Source: Pseudomonadota bacterium (GTDB lineage Bacteria > Pseudomonadota > Alphaproteobacteria > Rhizobiales > Methylopilaceae). Taken from it: a stretch of DNA of 12,168 nt. Positions within the stretch are counted from its first letter, which is position 1. Every line of letters begins with the position of its first letter. The position numbers and the translations under genes were made by a program. The notes beneath the pieces are model-generated. The model was not told the DNA's origin, searched no databases, and saw nothing but the letters and a program-made list of their open reading frames with translations. The stretch is from positions 1 to 12,168 of the forward strand of contig JAEWEX010000359.1 in the NCBI GenBank assembly GCA_023389135.1, read 5' to 3'. Below are positions 7,540 to 12,168 of the stretch, in pieces.

Positions 7540-8211
7540 TCATTCGCCATGAGCATCGTCCAGCGCGTCGGGATCGCGGATGGTGACGGTGCCCCGCCCC
7601 AGGCGGACCCAGCCGCGCTTCTCCCAGGCGCGAAGCTGCTTGTTGGTGCTTTCGCGCGACATGCCGATCATGTCGCCGAGCTGCTTCTGCGTGGCGGTCA
7701 CGACCGCGCCGGGCGTCTCGCCCCCCATCCGCAGCAGCACGCGCGCGAGCCTCGACCCGAGACCGCGGAACACCACGTCCTCCACCTGCTCGCTGGTCTT
7801 GCGCAGCCGCCGGCTGAGCATCTCCACGAGGCCGAGCGCCAGGTCGGGCTTGGCGCGCAGCAGCGGCAGGAACTCCCGTCGGTCCAGCGACAGCATCTTC
7901 AAGGACGTCACGGCGGTGGCGTCGGCGCTGCGCGGCAGTCCGTCGAGCAGCGCCATTTCGCCGAAGATGTCGCCGGGCTGCATCAGGCTCAGGACGATCT
8001 CGCGGCCCTCCGGGGAGACGACGCTGATCTTGACGGTGCCGGACACCACGGCGAGCAGGCCGCGCCCCTCGTCGCCACGGGCGAAGATCAGCTCGCCCGC
8101 GCCGAAGTCCACCGTCCGCACATGGGCGATGACGGCGTCGATGTCCTCAGCGCCAAACCGCCCGAAGAACGGATGGCGCGAGAACAGGTCTCGCTTGGCA
8201 TCGGGCGTCAT
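7540..8211 (-). CDS. CRP-family cAMP-responsive transcriptional regulator
   Basis: A 223-aa cytoplasmic regulator: cyclic-nucleotide-binding beta-roll (about 10-125), dimerisation C-helix (about 125-160) and winged HTH (about 170-212). By hand alignment to E. coli CRP, the cAMP-pocket residues are kept: Gly84-Glu85 (FGEMALLDG), Arg94-Ser95 (LPRSADATA) and Thr139-Ser140 (RKTSEQVED), matching G71-E72, R82-S83 and T127-S128. The recognition helix reads MSRESTNKQL, keeping the Arg-Glu pair that reads the GTG of TGTGA, with Lys191 where CRP has Arg185. The protein has no cysteine, so it is not an Fe-S FNR type. ATG at 8211 has GGA 8 nt upstream. It is the first gene of the cyclase operon, 21 bp before the kinase. 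A strict CRP orthologue is not claimed, but cAMP binding and a TGTGA-type site are well supported. Confidence 0.93.
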   Translation of the reverse strand: MTPDAKRDLFSRHPFFGRFGAEDIDAVIAHVRTVDFGAGELIFARGDEGRGLLAVVSGTVKISVVSPEGREIVLSLMQPGDIFGEMALLDGLPRSADATAVTSLKMLSLDRREFLPLLRAKPDLALGLVEMLSRRLRKTSEQVEDVVFRGLGSRLARVLLRMGGETPGAVVTATQKQLGDMIGMSRESTNKQLRAWEKRGWVRLGRGTVTIRDPDALDDAHGE

Positions 8212-8245
8212 GGATCACGTCCGGAGAACGCTGCCCGGCTTCAGG

Positions 8246-8280
8246 TTTGAAAGTCCGGCGCGGAGCCTAGCGCGCCGGAC
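8246..8280 (-). terminator. Possible intrinsic terminator or attenuator between the small membrane gene and crp
   Basis: A perfect 10-bp GC-rich inverted repeat (8253-8262 with 8271-8280) encloses an 8-nt loop. On the minus strand it is followed by TTTCAAA. The stop codon TAG of the upstream small gene (8267-8269) lies in the loop. Stem strength and position fit a terminator of that gene. The T-run is short, so partial read-through into the crp operon is possible. Confidence 0.5.
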
Positions 8281-8485
8281 GGGCGCCGTCATCCGCGGCG
8301 ATGACCGGGCCTGCGGCGGGCGCCGCGACCGGCTGGCCGCCGGGGGCCAGCATGACGGACATCACCAGCGCCAGCGCGAATGCCGCGGCGACGGGGCTGA
8401 CGAAGGGGAGGAACGGCCTCAGGGCGGCAAAGCCGCGGGCGTCCTCGGAAGGGGCGGGGGCGACGGGGGGCATGGACGCAGACAT
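8267..8485 (-). CDS. Small single-pass membrane protein, unknown function
   Basis: A 72-aa protein starting MSASMPPVAPAPSEDARG. A Pro/Ala-rich N-terminus is followed by one hydrophobic segment (about 25-46, FLPFVSPVAAAFALALVMSV) and an Ala/Gly/Pro-rich tail ending DDGARPAR. No family is recognised. The start is well supported: AAGGAAG lies 7 nt before the ATG at 8485, the best ribosome-binding site in the window. An in-frame ATG further upstream (8542) lacks this. The stop lies inside a terminator-like hairpin, and crp begins 55 bp downstream. It is divergent from the MscS-type gene and shares its 342-bp intergenic region. It could be a small stress or envelope protein or a regulator of a membrane complex; nothing seen decides this. 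Confidence 0.65.
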   Translation of the reverse strand: MSASMPPVAPAPSEDARGFAALRPFLPFVSPVAAAFALALVMSVMLAPGGQPVAAPAAGPVIAADDGARPAR

Positions 8486-8569
8486 AACCAGACTTCCTTG
8501 AAAGTTCCGTAACGAGGACAGTTCCGCAGCCATCGTGGCCATGCCGGCCGGGCGACCACCGCCCGCGAA

Positions 8570-8608
8570 TCGCAGCCACCGGTAGGGTGCTTATCCCGGT
8601 GGCCGCGA
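8570..8608. repeat. Inverted repeat (12 of 13 paired)
   Basis: Arms 8570-8582 and 8596-8608 pair at 12 of 13 positions (mismatch A8574/C8604), with a perfect inner 8-bp GCCACCGG/CCGGTGGC and a 13-nt loop. No T-run follows on either strand, so it is not an obvious terminator. It lies 85 bp upstream of the small membrane gene and could fold in its leader, or be an operator. Confidence 0.6.
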
Positions 8609-8620
8609 CCGCGGCAATAA

Positions 8621-8652
8621 GGGGAATCGAACGAGGACGGGATCGGTTCCCC
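8621..8652. repeat. Inverted repeat (10 pairs, one T-G wobble)
   Basis: The arm GGGGAATCGA (8621-8630) pairs with 8643-8652 across a 12-nt loop, with one T-G wobble at 8627/8646. It lies 12 bp from the previous inverted repeat. As RNA the two would make tandem stem-loops. Confidence 0.55.
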
Positions 8653-8694
8653 CGGGGCGTCTTTCCGGCCGCAGCGCGACCTTGAAGCAACACT

Positions 8695-8711
8695 CCGGCA
8701 TCGCCTGCCGG
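8695..8711. repeat. Short inverted repeat next to the CRP-like site
   Basis: CCGGCA (8695-8700) and TGCCGG (8706-8711) form a perfect 6-bp palindrome with a TCGCC loop, ending 5 bp before the CRP-like operator. It may be a binding site for a second regulator, but a repeat this short can occur by chance at this GC content. Confidence 0.35.
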
Positions 8712-8716
8712 CCGTC

Positions 8717-8732
8717 TGTGATCTGGATTACA
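8717..8732 (+). promoter_or_regulatory. CRP-type operator TGTGATCTGGATTACA
   Basis: The core matches the classical CRP palindrome TGTGATCTAGATCACA at 14 of 16 positions: a perfect left half TGTGA, a 6-bp spacer and right half TTACA. It is centred 103 bp before the channel ATG at 8828 and 145 bp before the one at 8870. The regulator encoded at 7540-8211 has the CRP-type Arg-Glu recognition pair, so it is the obvious candidate to bind here. Relative to the promoter candidate at 8753-8781 the centre would be near -63, close to a class I activation position. Binding itself is inference. Confidence 0.7.
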
Positions 8733-8752
8733 CTTTCCGGCGAAACACCCGA

Positions 8753-8781
8753 TTGATCGGCGGGTTCGCGGCGACTAACAG
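8753..8781 (+). promoter_or_regulatory. Candidate promoter for the MscS-lipoprotein pair
   Basis: TTGATC (8753-8758) and TAACAG (8776-8781) are spaced by exactly 17 bp. Both boxes are weak matches (4/6 and 3/6), as would suit an activator-dependent promoter with the CRP-like site just upstream. The leader would be about 40 nt to the ATG at 8828 or about 80 nt to the one at 8870. Confidence 0.3.
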
Positions 8782-8869
8782 TCGGCGGGCGGCGAGTGCC
8801 GCGACCGCGCCTCATTCCCGAGGCGCCATGGCCTGCACGCTCCCGAGGTCAGCCCGGACCCCCGCGCCG

Positions 8870-11407
8870 ATGTTGCTCCGCCGCCTTCCCGCCATCGCCG
8901 CGCTGCTCACGCTCCTCGCCGGCCCCGCCTTCGCCCAGGACGTTCCCGCGGCAGCGCCCCCGCCGCCGGCCGCGGGGTCGGACCCCACCGGCCTTCGCAC
9001 GACGCAGACCGCCCCGGGCGCCAGCACCGCACCCGCCAGCGTCACCCAGGGCACGCTCACCCCCGACCAGAAGGCCGGAGCCGTCATCGACGGCGCGCAG
9101 GCGCAGATCCAGTCCATCGAGGATATGCTCGCCCGGGAGGAGCTGACCGGCGACGAGCTCTCGGCGCTGCGCCAGCGCGCCGCGCCGATCCGCGCCGAGC
9201 TGGAGGTGGTGCTCGCAGGCCTCGAGCCCCGGCTCGCCACGCTCGACCAGCGGCTGGCCGAGATCGGCCCGCCGCCTGCCGAGGGCGCCCCGCCCGAGAG
9301 CCCCGAGATCACCGGCGAGCGCGCCGCCCAGAACGCGGTGCGCCAGGCGCTGGACGAACTGGTCAGGCGCGCGCGCCTGCTCCAGGTCCGCCTCACCCAG
9401 GCCCTTGACGGCATCGCCGCCCGCGAGCAGGCCATGTTCGCAACCCGCCTGTTCGAGCGCGACCGCTCGATCCTGAGCCCCGAGCTGTGGCTCGCGGTGA
9501 TCGACCGGACGCCGGCGGCGCTCGCCAACATCCGCAAGCTCGCGACCGATGCCTGGCAGCGCGCGCGGAGCCGCCTCGACACGACCGACGCGGCGATCCT
9601 CGCCCTGTCGGCGGTCCTGGCGCTGCTGCTGCTCGGACCAGTGGCGGGACGTGCCCGCCGCATGGGCCGCCGCGTCGCCGTCGAGCAGGCGCCGCCCAAC
9701 CGGCTCAGGCGCTCGGGCCATGCGCTGTGGGTGCTGCTGGTGACCGCCATCGCCCCCACCATGGCCTTCACGGTGCTGGTCTACGGACTCCACGTCACGG
9801 ACGCGCTGCCGCCCCGGCTCGATCCTCTGGTTCTGTCGGTCGCCTTTGCGGTGTCGTTCGTGGCCTTCGTCGACGGCCTGGCCAACGGCATCCTTTCCCC
9901 CGGCAATCCGGCCTGGAGACTGGCCGATGTCGGCGACGAGGTGGCCCAGATCGTCAGGCGCCACGCCGCCGCGATCGCCATCGTCTACGCCGCGGGAACG
10001 GTGATCTCCGCAATCAACCTCATCGTGACCACCGGCGACGACGAGCGCGCCTTCCTGGACGGCCTGTTCGCGCTGGTTCAGGCGGCGATGTTCATCTGGG
10101 CGCTGCGCTCCGCGCGCGCCGCCATGAGCGAGGACGCCGACGACACGTCCGCATCCGTGCCGCCGCTGTTCGCCGCGCTCAGGCTGCTGGCATGGCTGGC
10201 GGTGGCGGCGATCCTGGTTTCCGCCGTGACCGGCTATCTGGTGTTCGCCCGCTACCTGTCCGTGCAGGTGGTGTGGGTGTCGCTGGTCTTCGCGCTCTAC
10301 GTCCTGCTGTCGTCGCTGCTGGAGGACATCTTCACCACGGGCTTTTCGGGCGAGGGGCGGCTCGGCCGCACCATCCGGGCAGGCATCGGCCTGCGCGGGC
10401 GCTCGGTGGAGCAGATCGGCATCCTGCTGGCGGGCGTGACCAAGATCGCGCTGATCCTCGCCGCCGGCGTGGCGATCCTGGCGCCGTGGGGCGTGGGCTC
10501 CGGCGACGCGCTGCTGTCGCTCAGGGCGCTGGTGGTTGGCTTCGATGTCGGCGGCTACCGGCTCTCGCTCGGCACGCTGGCCGGCGCGGTGCTGGTGCTG
10601 GTGATCGGCGTCGCCGTCACCCGCGGCATCCAGCGCTGGCTGCAGGGCAGCTTCCTGCCCAAGACCGAACTGGACGACGGCCTCAAGAACTCCATCGGCA
10701 CGGCGGTCGGCTACGCCGGCGTCATCCTCGCGGGCGTGATCGCGCTGTCCAGCGCCGGGCTCAACCTGGAGAACGTCGCCATCGTCGCTGGCGCGCTGTC
10801 GGTGGGCATCGGCTTCGGCCTGCAGTCCATCGTCAACAATTTCGTCTCCGGGCTGATCCTGCTCGCCGAGCGGCCCATCAAGGTAGGCGACTGGGTCATG
10901 GTCGGCCCCACCGAGGGCAACGTCCGCAAGATCAGCGTGCGCGCCACCGAGATCGAGCTGTTCGACCGCTCGACCCTGATCGTGCCCAATGCCGACCTGA
11001 TCACCCAGCAGGTCATGAACAAGACGCTGTCCAACCCGCTGGGCCGCGTCGCCATCGACGTCGGCGTCGGCTACGACAGCGACCCGACCCGGGTGCGCGA
11101 CCTGCTGTTCGCCTGCGCGACCGCCCATCCGGAGGTGCTGTCGACGCCGGAGCCCTTCGTTCTGTTCCAGAGCTTCGGCGATTCCGCCCTGACCTTCCAG
11201 ATGTTCTGCTTCGTGGCCACGCCGCGGCGGGTCGGGCCGGTGCGCAGCGATCTCAATTTCGCCGTGTTCAAGGCGTTTTCGGAGGCGGGCATCGCGATCC
11301 CCTTCCCGCAGCGCGACATCAACCTGCGGACCTCGAAGGAACTGGACGACGCGATCCGCGCCCTCGCCGAATCCCGCCGCGCGCCCGGCCCCGGAGACCC
11401 TGCATGA
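8870..11407 (+). CDS. Large MscS-family mechanosensitive channel with DUF3772-like N-terminal region
   Basis: An 845-aa inner-membrane protein. Residues 1-22 (MLLRRLPAIAALLTLLAGPAFA) are a signal peptide. A Pro/Ala linker and a periplasmic helical region (about 64-235), which resembles the DUF3772 region found in such channels, come next. About eleven membrane segments lie between 241 and 665. The pore helix VAIVAGALSVGIGFGLQSIV at 636-655 continues as NNFVSGLILLAERPIKVGDWV, the MscS hallmark, and is followed by the beta domain (IELFDRSTLIVPNADLI) and the C-terminal alpha-beta domain. Large MscS relatives release small osmolytes on membrane tension. The start is uncertain: ATG 8870 gives a clean signal peptide, while ATG 8828 has GAGG 4 nt upstream and adds 14 residues. 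The gene overlaps the lipoprotein gene by ATGA. A CRP-like site lies upstream. Confidence 0.93.
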   Translation: MLLRRLPAIAALLTLLAGPAFAQDVPAAAPPPPAAGSDPTGLRTTQTAPGASTAPASVTQGTLTPDQKAGAVIDGAQAQIQSIEDMLAREELTGDELSALRQRAAPIRAELEVVLAGLEPRLATLDQRLAEIGPPPAEGAPPESPEITGERAAQNAVRQALDELVRRARLLQVRLTQALDGIAAREQAMFATRLFERDRSILSPELWLAVIDRTPAALANIRKLATDAWQRARSRLDTTDAAILALSAVLALLLLGPVAGRARRMGRRVAVEQAPPNRLRRSGHALWVLLVTAIAPTMAFTVLVYGLHVTDALPPRLDPLVLSVAFAVSFVAFVDGLANGILSPGNPAWRLADVGDEVAQIVRRHAAAIAIVYAAGTVISAINLIVTTGDDERAFLDGLFALVQAAMFIWALRSARAAMSEDADDTSASVPPLFAALRLLAWLAVAAILVSAVTGYLVFARYLSVQVVWVSLVFALYVLLSSLLEDIFTTGFSGEGRLGRTIRAGIGLRGRSVEQIGILLAGVTKIALILAAGVAILAPWGVGSGDALLSLRALVVGFDVGGYRLSLGTLAGAVLVLVIGVAVTRGIQRWLQGSFLPKTELDDGLKNSIGTAVGYAGVILAGVIALSSAGLNLENVAIVAGALSVGIGFGLQSIVNNFVSGLILLAERPIKVGDWVMVGPTEGNVRKISVRATEIELFDRSTLIVPNADLITQQVMNKTLSNPLGRVAIDVGVGYDSDPTRVRDLLFACATAHPEVLSTPEPFVLFQSFGDSALTFQMFCFVATPRRVGPVRSDLNFAVFKAFSEAGIAIPFPQRDINLRTSKELDDAIRALAESRRAPGPGDPA

Positions 11408-11964
11408 CCCCTGCGTTCCGCCTGCCGGCCATCGCCCTCGTCCTGGCCGCGCTGGGCGGCTGCATGGCCGCCTACGAGGTGCCGCAGGAGCCGCCGCTGA
11501 CCCGCAGCCTCACCGCGGCGGGGGCGCAGGTGGACCCGGCCGCCGCCGCCAGCCTGTTCAACGACTACCGCCGCGCCAACGGGCTCGGGCCGCTGTCGGT
11601 CGATCCGGTGCTGCAGCGGGTGGCGCTCGCCCATGCCCGCGAGATGGCGGGACGCCAGAAGGTCGGCCACGACGTCGGCAGCGGCCAGCTCGACGTGCGC
11701 GTCGGCCGCGCCGGCTACGCCTATGCCCGCGTCGCTGAGAACGTCGCCGCAGGCTATCACTCCCTGGCCGAGGCATTCTCCGGCTGGCGCGACAGCCGCG
11801 ACCACAACCGCAACATGCTCAACCCCGACGTGACGCAGATGGGCATCGCCATCGCCCAGGCGCCGGGGTCGAAATACAAGGTCTACTGGGCTATGGTGGT
11901 GGCGAGGCCCGACACGGGGGAACGCCGCGGCGGACCGCCGCTCCTGCCCGCGGTGCGCCGGTGA
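11404..11964 (+). CDS. CAP-domain (SCP/PR-1-like) lipoprotein
   Basis: A 186-aa lipoprotein. The signal sequence ends in a lipobox A-L-G-G-Cys20, so the mature protein should be lipid-anchored to the periplasmic side of the inner or outer membrane. Residues 48-168 form a CAP domain: LFNDYRRANGLGPLSVDPVL, AHAREMA (His77), GHD (His89), AENVAAGY (Glu112), GWRDSRDHNRNMLNP (Trp128, His134) and MGIAIA. His89, Glu112 and His134 likely correspond to the conserved CAP cavity; the second Glu of the eukaryotic tetrad is not evident. Bacterial CAP proteins have few known functions; proposed roles include binding of lipids or envelope polymers. ATG 11404 overlaps the channel stop (ATGA) and has GGAG 7 nt upstream, so the two are almost certainly translated from one mRNA. 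Confidence 0.92.
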   Translation: MTPAFRLPAIALVLAALGGCMAAYEVPQEPPLTRSLTAAGAQVDPAAAASLFNDYRRANGLGPLSVDPVLQRVALAHAREMAGRQKVGHDVGSGQLDVRVGRAGYAYARVAENVAAGYHSLAEAFSGWRDSRDHNRNMLNPDVTQMGIAIAQAPGSKYKVYWAMVVARPDTGERRGGPPLLPAVRR

Positions 11965-12043
11965 CGGCGATGCGGCGGTCCCCATCCGTCTGGCAAGATT
12001 CATCGGCCGCCGCCATGACGGTACGGCCGCAGGTTCACGGGCG

Positions 12044-12063
12044 GCCGGCGTCGACCCGCCGGC
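12044..12063 (+). repeat. Hairpin just before the last gene
   Basis: A perfect 7-bp inverted repeat GCCGGCG (12044-12050) / CGCCGGC (12057-12063) has a 6-nt loop. It lies in the 109-bp gap after the lipoprotein gene and abuts the ribosome site AGGGGA (12064-12069) of the next gene. No T-run follows, so an intrinsic terminator is not supported. It may shape the leader of the next gene or be chance at this GC content. Confidence 0.35.
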
Positions 12064-12073
12064 AGGGGACGGC

Positions 12074-12168
12074 ATGAAGCACTTGCGACTGCACAGGTTC
12101 TGGCTTGCACTCGCGCTGGCCGCGCCGGCGCTGTCGCCCGCCATGGCGGTGGATGGCCGGCCCTCCAT
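12074..12168 (+). CDS. N-terminus of an exported protein (3' partial)
   Basis: Only 31 codons are present before the right edge. The start MKHLRLHRFWLALALAAPAL followed by SPAMA and then VDGRPS is a classic Sec signal peptide: basic n-region, hydrophobic core and an A-M-A cleavage site near residue 25. AGGGGA lies 4 nt before the ATG and supports the start. The mature part seen is too short to identify, so its function is unknown. It runs in the same direction as the channel-lipoprotein pair, 109 bp downstream, and could be part of that transcript or a separate unit. Confidence 0.75.
   Translation, partial: MKHLRLHRFWLALALAAPALSPAMAVDGRPS

Larger units (their letters stand above)
8486..8827. 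other. Divergent intergenic region with inverted repeats and a CRP-type site
   Basis: This is the longest stretch without a convincing gene (384 bp if the channel starts at 8870). From left to right it holds the ribosome site of the small membrane gene, inverted repeats at 8570-8608, 8621-8652 and 8695-8711, a CRP-like operator at 8717-8732, and a weak plus-strand promoter candidate at 8753-8781. Open frames crossing it are Arg/Pro-rich and look like chance. No tRNA or repeat family is recognised. Confidence 0.7.

Noticed and set aside
8506..8650. GGAAC and CGTT boxes resembling the alphaproteobacterial general stress (EcfG) promoter
   Set aside because: The spacings are about 6 and 12 bp, not the 16-18 bp such promoters need.
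8621..8652. A tRNA-like T-arm string (GTTCGATTCCCC on the minus strand)
   Set aside because: The bases around it do not form a T-stem, and no anticodon arm or acceptor stem can be placed, so it is neither a tRNA nor a convincing tRNA-derived attachment site.
9487..11964. An apparent 825-codon fusion frame running from inside the channel gene into the lipoprotein
   Set aside because: Only its last 186 codons are real. The upstream part is an out-of-frame reading of the channel gene, and the lipoprotein has its own signal peptide, ribosome site and ATG.
11970..12077. A 35-codon frame between the lipoprotein and the last gene, ending in an ATGA overlap
   Set aside because: It has no ribosome site, no recognisable content and mixed codon-end bases; it is most likely chance.

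Overview
The window is very GC-rich (third codon positions are almost all G or C) and densely coding. Three things suggest an alphaproteobacterium, perhaps Hyphomicrobiales or Rhodospirillales: a stand-alone DivK-like receiver, paired PAS domains of the type common in alphaproteobacterial hybrid kinases, and an MscS-type channel with a DUF3772-like N-terminal region. The order is an inference and cannot be fixed from the sequence.

Layout. The left edge holds the 3' end of an unidentified plus-strand gene (1-184). It overlaps tail to tail with a minus-strand O-antigen ligase/polymerase-type membrane protein (90-1397). Next comes a tight minus-strand operon, in transcription order: a CRP-type regulator (8211-7540), a 1522-aa membrane-bound hybrid histidine kinase with an extracytoplasmic Cache-like sensor and four PAS domains (7518-2950), a DivK-like single receiver (2953-2579) and a receiver-adenylate cyclase (2582-1527). 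The junctions are a 21-bp gap, then an ATGA overlap, then a GTGA overlap. Just upstream lies a small single-TM protein gene (8485-8267), whose stop codon sits inside a strong inverted repeat that looks like a terminator. The divergent intergenic region 8486-8827 holds three inverted repeats and a near-consensus CRP operator. The operator lies ahead of a plus-strand pair: a large MscS-family channel (8870-11407) and a CAP-domain lipoprotein (11404-11964), which overlap by ATGA. The window ends in the first 31 codons of a secreted or periplasmic protein (12074 onward).

How the genes may work together. One operon encodes a sensor, phosphotransfer parts, a receiver-controlled class III cyclase that keeps the residues for ATP, and a CRP homologue that keeps the residues for cAMP. 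This reads as a complete signal-to-cAMP-to-transcription circuit. The only clear CRP-type operator seen lies upstream of the divergent channel-lipoprotein pair. The simplest hypothesis is that an extracytoplasmic cue, passed through cAMP, adjusts an envelope or osmotic-stress function. Domain identities and overlaps are read from the sequence; the circuit and its target are inference.
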